From positions 1-37,383 of the forward strand of contig JAIESL010000027.1 in the NCBI GenBank assembly GCA_019746095.1: DNA of 37,383 nucleotides. The letters are read 5' to 3'. The position numbers and the translations under genes are program-made. The notes beneath the pieces are model-generated. The model saw nothing but the letters and a program-made list of their open reading frames with translations. It was not told where the DNA came from and searched no databases. The first letter of the stretch is position 1; each line of letters opens with the position of its first letter. Of this stretch, positions 26,954 to 35,054 are shown in pieces. This stretch comes from Caulobacteraceae bacterium (GTDB lineage: Bacteria > Pseudomonadota > Alphaproteobacteria > Caulobacterales > Caulobacteraceae).

Positions 26954-27904
26954 ATGGCCGTGCACTACCTCGAGTTTGAAAAGCCGATCGCCGATCTGGA
27001 GGCGAAGATCGAGGAGCTGAATCTGCTCTCCGCGACCTCCGGCTCGTTCGATGCCGAGGTCGAGCTGCTGCGCAAGAAGGCCGAGCAACTCCGGAAGAAG
27101 ACCTACGCCAGCCTTGATCCCTGGATGAAGACCCAAGTCGCGCGCCATCCGCAGCGGCCGCATTTCGTGGACTATGTCGAAGGGCTGTTCACCGATTTCG
27201 TCGAGCTGAAGGGCGACCGTCAATTCGGCGACGACCAGGCCATCATCGGCGGCCTCGCCCGGTTCCGCGGTGCCCCCGTGGTCCTGATGGGCCATGAGAA
27301 GGGCCACGATACCCAGACCCGCGTCGTTCACAATTTCGGCATGGCCCGGCCCGAGGGCTACCGCAAGGCCGTCCGCCTGATGGACCTGGCCGAACAGTAT
27401 GGCCTGCCGGTCCTGACCTTCGTCGACACAGCGGGTGCCTATCCGGGCCTCGGGGCCGAGGAGCGCGGCCAGGCCGAGGCCATCGCCCGCTCGACCGAGC
27501 GCTGCCTGACCCTGGGCGTACCCTCCATCGCCACCATCACCGGCGAGGGCGGCTCCGGCGGGGCCATCGCCATCGCTGCGGCGGGCCGAGTGCTGATGCT
27601 GGAGCATTCGATCTATTCGGTCATCTCGCCCGAGGGCGCGGCCGGCATCCTTTGGCGGGACGGGGCCCGGGCGCGCGACGCGGCCATGGCCATGAAGATC
27701 ACCGCCCCCGATCTGGTCGATCTCAAGATCGTCGACCGGATCATTCCCGAGCCTGTCGGCGGGGCCCATGCGGACCGCGCCGGCGCCGTCGCCGCCGTCG
27801 GCAATGTGCTGGCTGAGGAACTGGCGGCCCTGTCGGGCCTGTCACCGGAACAGCTGCGCAAGGCCCGCGCGGACCGCTTCTACGCCATCGGCCGCGCCGG
27901 CTAG
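26954..27904 (+). CDS. accA: Acetyl-CoA carboxylase carboxyltransferase subunit alpha
   Basis: 316 residues. The alpha subunit of the carboxyltransferase component transfers the carboxyl group from biotin to acetyl-CoA, the first step of fatty acid synthesis; it partners AccD, which is not in this window. It starts YLEFEKPIADLEAKIEEL, followed by the helical N-terminal hairpin. It then has HPQRPHFVDYVEGLF and DFVELKGDRQFGDDQAI, the crotonase-like core GHEKGHDTQTRVVHNFGM, FVDTAGAYPGLGAEERGQAEAIA, and the oxyanion GEGGSGGAIAI, with ISPEGAAGILWRD near the C-terminus. It has its own 84-nt upstream gap without a clear promoter match. The stop TAG lies in a CTAG. Confidence 0.97.
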   Translation: MAVHYLEFEKPIADLEAKIEELNLLSATSGSFDAEVELLRKKAEQLRKKTYASLDPWMKTQVARHPQRPHFVDYVEGLFTDFVELKGDRQFGDDQAIIGGLARFRGAPVVLMGHEKGHDTQTRVVHNFGMARPEGYRKAVRLMDLAEQYGLPVLTFVDTAGAYPGLGAEERGQAEAIARSTERCLTLGVPSIATITGEGGSGGAIAIAAAGRVLMLEHSIYSVISPEGAAGILWRDGARARDAAMAMKITAPDLVDLKIVDRIIPEPVGGAHADRAGAVAAVGNVLAEELAALSGLSPEQLRKARADRFYAIGRAG

Positions 27905-27914
27905 GCATCGGGCG

Positions 27915-27934
27915 GCAGACGTTAATCAGTCTGC
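27915..27934. other. Short hairpin between accA and the response regulator
   Basis: GCAGAC and GTCTGC form a perfect 6-bp inverted repeat around the 8-nt loop GTTAATCA, 10 nt past the accA stop. It is too weak for a confident terminator; it could be an operator or nothing. Confidence 0.25.
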
Positions 27935-27948
27935 TACCGGACACTGCG

Positions 27949-28005
27949 ATGATCAAAGCCATGTACGGCTTCAGTTCCCCCTCGCAGCGACCCGGCCCGG
28001 CATGA
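27949..28005 (+). CDS. Possible 18-codon upstream ORF coupled to the response regulator
   Basis: ATG at 27949 opens MIKAMYGFSSPSQRPGPA and ends in TGA at 28003-28005, which overlaps the response-regulator ATG (28002-28004) as ATGA. That arrangement would allow translational coupling. There is only a weak purine-rich site upstream and no homology to judge by, so it may be fortuitous. Confidence 0.25.
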   Translation: MIKAMYGFSSPSQRPGPA

Positions 28006-28580
28006 GCAAGCTCGGCGAAGCGCTCCGCCAAAGTGCCGTGATCAATCTGTCCGGCGCCGTGACCATGATCGTGGACGATTCGTCCTTTGCGCTGGATCTG
28101 ACCTCCCAGGCGCTGATGGGGTTCGGCATCCGCGCCCGCCACACCTGCCTGAGCGCGGCCGCGGCCATGGAGATCCTCAAGGAGCAGACCATCGACCTTC
28201 TGGTGGTCGATTGCGAGATGCCGGGCATCGACGGGTTTGAACTCGTCCGTTGGCTGCGCCGCTCGGGACTGGAGCCGAACGCCTTCGTGCCGGTCATCAT
28301 GACCGCCGCCCACATCCGCCGCAGCCGCGTGACCGAGGCCCGCGACTGTGGTGCCAGTTTCGTCATCACCAAGCCGTTCAGTTCCGCCACCCTGCTGGAG
28401 CGGATTGTATGGGTTGCCCGCGACGAGCGGCCGTTCCTTGAGATCGGCGACTATTTCGGTCCCGACCGCCGCTTCCGCAAAGGTGCCCCTCCGGGCGAGG
28501 AACGCCGTGCAGACCTGATCCGCCAGTCCGCCTTGGAGGCCGAAAAGGTGGCCGCCGCAGCCGGGGGAGAGACCATTTGA
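28002..28580 (+). CDS. Single-domain response regulator
   Basis: 192 residues. A receiver domain spans about residues 22-145: the acidic pair in TMIVDDSSFA, phospho-acceptor Asp in LLVVDCEMPGIDGFEL, switch Thr in VIMTAAH, and Lys in VITKPFSS. There is no DNA-binding output domain. The C-terminal tail contains YFGPDRRFRKG followed by RRAD, a short GPDRR-type motif I recall in alphaproteobacterial receiver proteins. It therefore probably acts through protein contacts or phosphotransfer. ATG 28002 is chosen as the first methionine in a plausible context. It is coupled to the next gene by a TTGA overlap. No cognate kinase lies in the window. Confidence 0.9.
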   Translation: MSKLGEALRQSAVINLSGAVTMIVDDSSFALDLTSQALMGFGIRARHTCLSAAAAMEILKEQTIDLLVVDCEMPGIDGFELVRWLRRSGLEPNAFVPVIMTAAHIRRSRVTEARDCGASFVITKPFSSATLLERIVWVARDERPFLEIGDYFGPDRRFRKGAPPGEERRADLIRQSALEAEKVAAAAGGETI

Positions 28581-29050
28581 CTGTCATCACCCACCCTCGA
28601 CGCAAGTCGAACCTGGCCAGGATGATCGACTCGGCCGGCGGCGTCAGCGTCGGTGCCGCCCTGGCCCAGGCCCGTGCCAATGTCGAAGCCCTGCGCGAGC
28701 GGGCCCAGACCGTCGTGGAAGCCCAGATCAGCGCCCTCGACACCGTCCCGCCCCCGGTCGGCCTCGACGACACGCCGTCCCGTCTCAATCAGGTCTATTG
28801 CGCTGCGACCGAGCTGATCGACGCCGCCGGTCCGTTCGAGCTCTTCGACCTGTGTCAGGCTGCGGGTGGTCTGTGCGACCTGATCGGCGCGGTCCAGCCC
28901 GGCGAGGCCTTCGACTGGCGCATCGTCGTCGTCCACGCCCGCTCGCTGCGGCTGTTGCACAGCCTTCCGGCAGAGGCCGTCGAGGAAAGGGCCCGCATCC
29001 TGCAGAGCCTGGGCGAGGTCCTCGAGCGCAAACGGGCTCAGACCGGCTGA
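28577..29050 (+). CDS. Hypothetical protein coupled to the response regulator (TTG start)
   Basis: 157 residues, not recognised. Mostly helical: SNLARMIDSAGGVSVGAALAQ, then ANVEALRERAQTVVEAQISAL, RLNQVYCAATELIDAAGPFELFDLCQAAGGLCDLI, and WRIVVVHARSLRLLHSLPAEAVEERARILQSLGEVLERK. No ATG or GTG lies near the start; TTG 28577 overlaps the preceding stop TGA (TTGA), and GGGGGAGAG just before it is a strong ribosome site. Tight coupling to a receiver-only regulator suggests it is its partner; a phosphotransfer or scaffold role is possible, but no conserved H-box can be pointed to. Its 3' end overlaps the convergent ABC gene by 13 nt. Confidence 0.75.
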   Translation: MTVITHPRRKSNLARMIDSAGGVSVGAALAQARANVEALRERAQTVVEAQISALDTVPPPVGLDDTPSRLNQVYCAATELIDAAGPFELFDLCQAAGGLCDLIGAVQPGEAFDWRIVVVHARSLRLLHSLPAEAVEERARILQSLGEVLERKRAQTG

Positions 29051-30930
29051 CTATCCGTCCGCGCCCCGCGGGTCTGCTTGCGCCACAGGGCGGCGTATTC
29101 CCCGCCCTGACGCGCCACCAGCTCATGATGTGCGCCGCGTTCGACGATCCGCCCGGCCTTGAGCACCAGGATCTGGTCGGCGTCGGCGATGGTCGACAGC
29201 CGGTGCGCGACCACCAGGGTCGTGCGCCCCGTCCTGGCCCTGCGCAGCGTCTTCTGGATGGCCGCCTCGGTCCGGCTGTCCAGCGCACTGGTGGCCTCGT
29301 CGAGGATCAGGATGCAGGGATCAGCCAGCAGGGCGCGGGCGATGCCCACCCTCTGGCGCTCCCCGCCTGAAAGCTTCAAGCCCCGCTCCCCGACCCGGGT
29401 CTCCATGCCCTCGGGCAGTTCCCGGATGAAATTCGCCAGTTCCGCAGCCTCTGCCGCCGCCCAGATGTCCGCATCGTCAGCGTCGGGCCGGGCAAAGCCG
29501 ATGTTGGCGCGAATGCTGTCGTTGAACAGGGCCACATCCTGCGGCACCAGGGCGACCGCGGTCCGCAGCGACCCCTGGGTCACATGCCGCGCATCCAGCC
29601 CGTCGATCAGCACCCGCCCCTCCTGCGGGTCCAGCAGGCGCAGGGCCAGTTTGACGATGGTCGACTTGCCGGACCCGGACGGACCGACCAGGGCCGTGGT
29701 GGTGCCGGGCGGGGCGATGAAGCTGACGTCCTCCAGCCCGTTGGCGCGGGAGTCGTGCCGGAATCCGACCTGCTCAAAGGCCAGGGCGGCACCGCGCGCG
29801 TCCGCCGGGCGGGGCAGCGGCACGGCATCCGGGGCATCGGCGACCTGCGGCGTCTGGCGGGTCACCTTCAGCATCTCCTCCATATCGATGAAGGACTGGC
29901 GGATTTCCCGATAGGCGAAGCCCAGGATGTTCAGCGGGGCATAGAGGGAGATCATGATCAGGACCGCCGCCATGACATCGCCCGGTCCCATCCGGCCTGC
30001 CGCCGCCTCGAACCCGGCCATGACCGCCATGACGGCCAGGCCCACGTTCATGATCACGGCCTGGATGACGTTCAGCATGGCCAGGGAGCTGTTGGCCTTC
30101 AGCGCCGCCCGCGTGTAGTCGCCCAGCGCCCGGTCATAGGCCCCGGCCGCCCGCGCCTCGGCCCCGAAGGATTTGACCGTCTCATAGTTCAGCAAGGCGT
30201 CGACCGAGACGCCCGCGGCCTCGGTATCGGCGGCGTTCATCTCGCGCCGGTGCTCCAGCCGCCAATTGGCCAGGGCGAAGGTCGAGGCGGCATAAACCGC
30301 GACCACCAGCACCGCCACGGCCCCGAAACGCCAGTCATAGCGCGCCGCCAGCACCCCGGCCGCCAGCACCAGTTCGACGCCGGTCGGGATCAGGTTGAAG
30401 GCCAGGATGCGCAGCAGGAAATCGACCGCCCGCGAACCGCGGTCCATGGTCCGCGACAGCGAACCCGACCGTTTAGTCTGGTGAAAGTCCAGCGACAGGA
30501 TCAGCGCATGGCCAAACGTCTCGGTCGCCGCCCGCCGCTGGGCCGCCGACCGCACGGGGGCGAAGACCACATCCGAGGCATTGGGGGCAATCGCCGACAA
30601 CAGCCGCACAAAGGCCCAGCCGACGGCAAAGCCGGCAAAGCCCAGGCCGATGGCGACGGTCGCCCCCTGCCCCGCCGCCAGATGGTTGACCGCCGCGCCC
30701 AGCACCAGCGGTCCCAGAACCCCAAGGCCCTTGCCGCCCAGGGTCATGCCGATCGCCGCGATCAGGCGCAGCCGCAACTGGGGTGCCTTGGAGCGACCGA
30801 CCAGCCGGATCAGATCGCCCAGCGCGCGCCAGAACGGCGGCCCCTCCGAAACCGGTGCGGCTGCACCCGCCTGCGCCGCCTTGGCGATCGAATCTCCCCG
30901 CCGCCCCGCCCGCTCGCCTCGCATTGCCAT
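29038..30930 (-). CDS. Atm1/HMT-type ABC exporter
   Basis: 630 residues, half-transporter with an N-terminal membrane domain fused to an ATPase, acting as a homodimer in the inner membrane. The membrane part has about six segments and the Atm1-type sequences HALILSLDFHQTKRSGSLSR, DRGSRAVDFLLR, LNYETVKSFGAE and YREIRQSFIDMEEM. The ATPase has Walker A GPSGSGKST, Q-loop LVPQDVALFNDSI, signature KLSGGERQRVGIARALL and Walker B CILILDEATSALD, with H-loop VVAHRLSTI. Family members (Novosphingobium Atm1, yeast Atm1) export glutathione-related or metal-glutathione compounds. ATG 30930 is used; a second ATG two codons on is equally plausible. It is divergent from radA across 126 nt. Confidence 0.92.
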   Translation of the reverse strand: MAMRGERAGRRGDSIAKAAQAGAAAPVSEGPPFWRALGDLIRLVGRSKAPQLRLRLIAAIGMTLGGKGLGVLGPLVLGAAVNHLAAGQGATVAIGLGFAGFAVGWAFVRLLSAIAPNASDVVFAPVRSAAQRRAATETFGHALILSLDFHQTKRSGSLSRTMDRGSRAVDFLLRILAFNLIPTGVELVLAAGVLAARYDWRFGAVAVLVVAVYAASTFALANWRLEHRREMNAADTEAAGVSVDALLNYETVKSFGAEARAAGAYDRALGDYTRAALKANSSLAMLNVIQAVIMNVGLAVMAVMAGFEAAAGRMGPGDVMAAVLIMISLYAPLNILGFAYREIRQSFIDMEEMLKVTRQTPQVADAPDAVPLPRPADARGAALAFEQVGFRHDSRANGLEDVSFIAPPGTTTALVGPSGSGKSTIVKLALRLLDPQEGRVLIDGLDARHVTQGSLRTAVALVPQDVALFNDSIRANIGFARPDADDADIWAAAEAAELANFIRELPEGMETRVGERGLKLSGGERQRVGIARALLADPCILILDEATSALDSRTEAAIQKTLRRARTGRTTLVVAHRLSTIADADQILVLKAGRIVERGAHHELVARQGGEYAALWRKQTRGARTDSQPV

Positions 30931-31056
30931 GGACGGTGATATGGACCGCGCCGGAGGAAGCGCAAAGGGCAGGCTGCCGAAAGCCCCACGTCATTATCGG
31001 TCGCAGGCCTGCAAAGCCCCCTGCCCGGGTGCCCGCGACTCCTGTAAGCCGGTCCC

Positions 31057-32427
31057 ATGGCTCGAGACGGCGCAATATATGTCTGCCAGGCCTGCGGGGC
31101 CGTCCATGGCAAATGGTCGGGTCAGTGCGGGGCCTGCAACCAGTGGAACTCCATCGTCGAGGAGAGCCGCTCGGCACCCCCCGGCGCGATGAAGCCCGCC
31201 ACCGGAGCTGCCGCCCGTGGCCGCGGCCTCCAGTTCGAGACCCTGCAGTCCGACACGCCCGAGCCGCCGCGCATCATCACCGGCGTGGCCGAGTTCGACC
31301 GGGTCTGCGGCGGCGGGGTGGTGCCGGGCTCGGCCCTCCTGCTGAGCGGCGACCCCGGCGTCGGCAAATCGACCCTGCTGCTGGATGTGGCCGGGCGTGC
31401 AGCCCTGTCGGGACGGCGCGTGGCCTATATCTCGGGCGAGGAGGCGGTCGAACAGATCCGCGCCCGCGCCCGGCGGATGGGGCTGGAGAAGGCCCCGGTC
31501 GAGCTCGCCTCGGCCACAGCCCTGCGGGACATACTGGGGACGCTGAAGCGCGAGAAATTCGACATCGTCATCGTCGATTCCATCCAGACCCTCTGGTCCG
31601 ACGCCCATGAGGCCGGACCCGGCTCGGTCACCCAGGTGCGCGCCTGCGCCGGCGAGATGGTGCGGCTGGCCAAGTCCCAGGGCGTGGCGGTCATCCTCGT
31701 CGGCCATGTCACCAAGGACGGCCAGGTCGCCGGGCCGCGCGTGGTCGAGCATATGGTCGACGCCGTGCTGAGCTTCGAGGGCGAGCGCGGCTACCCGTTC
31801 CGCATCCTCCGCGCGGGCAAGAACCGCTTCGGGGCCACCGATGAGATCGGCGTCTTCGAAATGGGCGACGCCGGCCTGCGCGAGGTGGCCAATCCTTCGG
31901 CCCTCTTCCTCGGCGAGAGCAAGGACCGCGCCCCGGGCGCGGCGGTCTTCGCCGGGATCGAGGGCTCACGGCCGGTGCTGGTCGAGATGCAGGCCCTGGT
32001 GTCGAAATCGGCCTATGGCACGCCGCGCCGGGCCGTCGTGGGCTGGGACACCGGCCGCCTGGCCATGGTGCTGGCGGTGCTGGAGGCCCGGTGCGGCTTC
32101 GGCTTCGGCGATCAGGACGTCTATCTGAACGTGGCGGGGGGTCTGCGCATAAACGAGCCTGCGGCCGATCTGGCGGCAGCCGCCGCCCTGATCAGTTCCG
32201 CGACCGACACCCCCCTGCCCCAGGGCTGTGTGGTGTTCGGCGAAATCAGCCTGTCGGGCGAGATACGGGCCGTCGGACGGGCCGAGGCACGGCTGCGGGA
32301 GGCGCAGAAGCTGGGCTTTGACCGGGCCCTGACCCCGCCCCTGACGGTCAAGCACAAAGGCGTCGGGGTGACTTCGGTGACGCGGCTGGCGGAAGCGGTC
32401 GAACGAATCTCGCAAAACCGCTATTGA
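31057..32427 (+). CDS. radA: DNA repair protein RadA
   Basis: 456 residues, full length. A RecA-like ATPase that promotes branch migration and processing of recombination intermediates. N-terminal zinc finger CQACGAVHGKWSGQCGACNQW (four Cys), then IITGVAEFDRVCGGGVVPGSALLLSGDPGVGKSTLLL with Walker A, VDSIQTLWSD, and the RadA-specific KNRFG motif in RAGKNRFGATDEIGVFEM. The C-terminal Lon-protease-like domain has DVYLNVAGGLRINEPAADLA and FGEISLSGEIRAVG. It begins a plus-strand run: cvpA follows after 28 nt, then purF. A promoter is expected in 30931-31056 but I could not choose one. Confidence 0.97.
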   Translation: MARDGAIYVCQACGAVHGKWSGQCGACNQWNSIVEESRSAPPGAMKPATGAAARGRGLQFETLQSDTPEPPRIITGVAEFDRVCGGGVVPGSALLLSGDPGVGKSTLLLDVAGRAALSGRRVAYISGEEAVEQIRARARRMGLEKAPVELASATALRDILGTLKREKFDIVIVDSIQTLWSDAHEAGPGSVTQVRACAGEMVRLAKSQGVAVILVGHVTKDGQVAGPRVVEHMVDAVLSFEGERGYPFRILRAGKNRFGATDEIGVFEMGDAGLREVANPSALFLGESKDRAPGAAVFAGIEGSRPVLVEMQALVSKSAYGTPRRAVVGWDTGRLAMVLAVLEARCGFGFGDQDVYLNVAGGLRINEPAADLAAAAALISSATDTPLPQGCVVFGEISLSGEIRAVGRAEARLREAQKLGFDRALTPPLTVKHKGVGVTSVTRLAEAVERISQNRY

Positions 32428-32455
32428 GACAGGCAAGACCTCAGCTCGGACGCGC

Positions 32456-33052
32456 ATGACCGGTTTCGACGTAATCGCCATTCTGGTCATCCTCGCCTCG
32501 GCGGCGGCCGGCTGGGTGCGCGGCGGCACGCGCGAGATCATCACCCTGCTCAGCTTCGTTCTCGCCGCCTTTATCGCCCTCGTGGCCCTGCCGCTGACGG
32601 CCCCCCTCGGGCGGGCGCTGGTCAATCCGGACTGGGCCGGCACCATTTTCGCGGCCATCGCTTCCTTCCTGCTGATCTATTTCGGCATCCGCATCTTCGG
32701 TTCGATCCTGTCGAGACAGGCCCAGGCCCATCCGCAGCTGGGGGGTATCGACCGCCTGCTCGGCATCTTCGTCGGCGCGGCCCGCTCCCTGGTCCTGCTG
32801 GGGGCCATCCATCTGGTGATCGTCGCCGCCATGCCGGGCGAGCGTACCCCGCGCTGGCTCAGCGAGGCGGCCCTGCGGCCGGTCACGGCGGGGGCGGCGC
32901 GGCTGATCCAGATCGTCCTGCCGGGCATCGGCCGCGGTGCCGACGCCCTGACGCCGGTCGTGACTTCGTCCGTGAACGAGGGTTTTTCCGGCGAAGAAGC
33001 CTTGCCCTCGCCCCAAACAAACAATACTCCGCCCGCGTCCGCCGCCGACTAG
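32456..33052 (+). CDS. cvpA: CvpA family membrane protein
   Basis: 198 residues. Four hydrophobic segments: DVIAILVILASAAAGWVRGG, TLLSFVLAAFIALVAL, TIFAAIASFLLIYFGIRIFG and GIFVGAARSLVLLGAIHLV, matching CvpA (colicin V production protein), an inner-membrane protein of unclear biochemical role that is linked to envelope homeostasis. The GWVRGGTREIITL and LGGIDRLLGIFVGAARSLV blocks are family hallmarks. The C-terminus is a polar tail of about 40 residues. It lies between radA and purF on the same strand; the cvpA-purF pairing is conserved as in E. coli. Confidence 0.93.
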   Translation: MTGFDVIAILVILASAAAGWVRGGTREIITLLSFVLAAFIALVALPLTAPLGRALVNPDWAGTIFAAIASFLLIYFGIRIFGSILSRQAQAHPQLGGIDRLLGIFVGAARSLVLLGAIHLVIVAAMPGERTPRWLSEAALRPVTAGAARLIQIVLPGIGRGADALTPVVTSSVNEGFSGEEALPSPQTNNTPPASAAD

Positions 33053-33079
33053 CGTTCCCCGCATCATCGGAGCCCCACG

Positions 33080-34594
33080 ATGAGCAGTCCCGTGCATTCC
33101 ATCGCTGACCCGGTCGTCCACCGGGAACACCACCGCGACGTCGACGACGACCGGCCGCGGCTGGAATGCGGTGTCTGCGGCGTCTGGGGAGCCGACAAGA
33201 ACGCCGCCTCGGCCATCGTCGCCCTGGGCCTGCACGCCCTGCAGCATCGCGGCCAGGAAGCCTGCGGCATCGCCAGCGTCAATGACACCCGCTTCCACAC
33301 CGAGCGCCACATGGGGCTGGTCGGCGAGGCCTTCGGCGGCACGGACCTGCCGGAACGCCTGCCGGGCTCGGCGGCCGTCGGCCACACCCGCTATTCCACC
33401 GCCGGCGGCAGCTTCCTGCGCAACATCCAGCCGATGTTCGCCGATCTGGACCAGGGCGGCATCGCCATCGCCCACAACGGCAACCTGACCAACCACCTGT
33501 ATCTGCGGAACCAGCTGGTCGGCGAAGGGGCCATCTTCCAGTCGACTTCGGACTCCGAAGTCATCCTTCACCTGATCGCCCGCAGCCGGAAGGCCAAGAT
33601 CGTCGACCGCTTCATCGACGCCATCGGCCGGATCGAGGGCGGCTATGCCCTGGTCTGCGCCACCCGCTCCAAGCTGATCGGCGCGCGCGACCCGCTGGGC
33701 ATCCGTCCGCTGGTCCTGGGCCGGCTCGACGGCGCCTGGGTGCTGGCCTCAGAGACCTGCGCCCTGGACACCATCGGTGCCACCTTCGAGCGCGATGTCG
33801 AACACGGCGAGGTCATCGTGATCGACCATGAGGGACTGAAGTCGCTCAAGCCCTTCCCGACCCGTGCCGCCCGCCCCTGCCTGTTCGAATATGTCTATTT
33901 CGCCCGCCCCGACAGCGTGGTGAACGGCCGCTCGGTCTATGGCGTGCGCAAACGGATGGGCATGAAACTGGCCCGCGAGCATGCTGTCGAGGCCGATGTC
34001 GTGGTGCCGGTGCCCGACTCCGGCGTTCCCGCCGCCCTCGGCTATGCCCAGGCGAGCGGCATTCCCTATGAGATGGGGATCATCCGCAGCCACTATCTGG
34101 GCCGCACCTTCATCCAGCCCAGCCAGGGGGCCCGGCAGAAGGGCGTGCGCATGAAGCACAGCCCCAACCGCTCGGTGCTGGAAGGCAAGCGGGTCGTCCT
34201 GATCGACGATTCCATCGTGCGCGGCACGACTTCGGTGAAACTGGTACGGGCCGTGCGGGCCGCGGGCGCGACCGAGGTGCATCTGCGATCCGCCTCGCCG
34301 CCGATCCTTTGGCCGGACTTCTACGGCATCGACATGCCCGAGCGGGACCAGCTGATCGCCGCCAACAAGACGCTGGAAGAGATGCGCGCTCACCTCGAGG
34401 TCGACTCCCTCGGCTTCCTGTCGGTCGAGGGCCTGTATGACGCCATGGAGGCCGGGCCGCGTGATCCGCGCAATCCGCAGTTCACCGACCACTATTTCAC
34501 CGGCGAATACCCCACCCGCCTGCTGGATCGTGAGATCGAGGAAGGCGGGCGAGAAGTCGCCGCACGGCAGCTTTCGCTGCTGGTGAGTGCTTAA
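33080..34594 (+). CDS. purF: Amidophosphoribosyltransferase
   Basis: 504 residues. Makes phosphoribosylamine from PRPP and glutamine, the first committed step of purine synthesis. A 29-residue propeptide precedes the N-terminal nucleophile Cys30 in LECGVCGVWGA, so maturation by removal of that peptide is expected. Glutaminase motifs: HALQHRGQEACGIAS, GHTRYSTAGG, IAHNGNLTN, STSDSEVILHLIA. The PRTase motif is VVLIDDSIVRGTTSVKL. One Cys typical of the iron-sulfur Bacillus-type enzyme is retained (PCLFEYVYFARPDS). At the other positions Asp replaces Cys (WPDFYGID), and FTDHYFTGEYPTRL lacks the Cys pair, so a cluster is unlikely. Follows cvpA after 27 nt. Confidence 0.97.
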   Translation: MSSPVHSIADPVVHREHHRDVDDDRPRLECGVCGVWGADKNAASAIVALGLHALQHRGQEACGIASVNDTRFHTERHMGLVGEAFGGTDLPERLPGSAAVGHTRYSTAGGSFLRNIQPMFADLDQGGIAIAHNGNLTNHLYLRNQLVGEGAIFQSTSDSEVILHLIARSRKAKIVDRFIDAIGRIEGGYALVCATRSKLIGARDPLGIRPLVLGRLDGAWVLASETCALDTIGATFERDVEHGEVIVIDHEGLKSLKPFPTRAARPCLFEYVYFARPDSVVNGRSVYGVRKRMGMKLAREHAVEADVVVPVPDSGVPAALGYAQASGIPYEMGIIRSHYLGRTFIQPSQGARQKGVRMKHSPNRSVLEGKRVVLIDDSIVRGTTSVKLVRAVRAAGATEVHLRSASPPILWPDFYGIDMPERDQLIAANKTLEEMRAHLEVDSLGFLSVEGLYDAMEAGPRDPRNPQFTDHYFTGEYPTRLLDREIEEGGREVAARQLSLLVSA

Positions 34595-34658
34595 GGGCGA
34601 AATCGGACCGGGCGCGCTCGGCGTCCGGGCCCAGATCTTGGCGCACCAGGAAGGTCCT

Positions 34659-35003
34659 ATGGTCCAGCTCGGCTATTTCACCGTCGACACCCCCGACATC
34701 GACAAGGCGCGCGCCTTCTTCGGGGCCCTGTTCGGCTGGACCTTCGACGAACACGCCTCCGGCCCGACCTATGCCCATGTCGCCGACAGCGATCCGCCCT
34801 TCGGCTTCACCCGGTCAGAACGGGCCAGCCGGCTGCCGCACCTGTATTTCCGGGTCGAGGACGTCGACGCCCTGTGCGAACGGGTGGTCGAACTCGGCGG
34901 CAAGGCGGCGATCCCCTCCGACAGCGCCACGGGCCGTTCGGCTGTGGTCTGCGACGACCAGGGCGGCAGTTTCAGCCTCTGGCAACCGGCCCCCGGCTTC
35001 TAG
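34659..35003 (+). CDS. VOC-superfamily (glyoxalase-fold) protein
   Basis: 114 residues. LGYFTVDTPDIDKARAFFGALFGWTF is the typical VOC beta-alpha-beta entry, and the second half has LPHLYFRVEDVDALCERVVELGGKA followed by VVCDDQGGSFSLWQP, the usual terminal strands. VOC domains hold metal-dependent enzymes and binding proteins (glyoxalase I, dioxygenases, antibiotic resistance), and this sequence does not select one. ATG 34659 has AGGAAGG about 5 nt upstream, which rejects a longer GTG-initiated frame. It lies 64 nt after purF and 51 nt before an SDR gene, on the same strand. Confidence 0.88.
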   Translation: MVQLGYFTVDTPDIDKARAFFGALFGWTFDEHASGPTYAHVADSDPPFGFTRSERASRLPHLYFRVEDVDALCERVVELGGKAAIPSDSATGRSAVVCDDQGGSFSLWQPAPGF

Positions 35004-35054
35004 CATCCGGGTTCCGGCTTCCGCCGGGTCGTCGGGCGCGCTATCAGGCCCGCC

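Noticed and set aside
26585..29050. Multi-gene defence or accessory island
   Set aside because: accA is essential housekeeping, and the small or unknown genes are isolated singletons; no nuclease, toxin or transposase is present.
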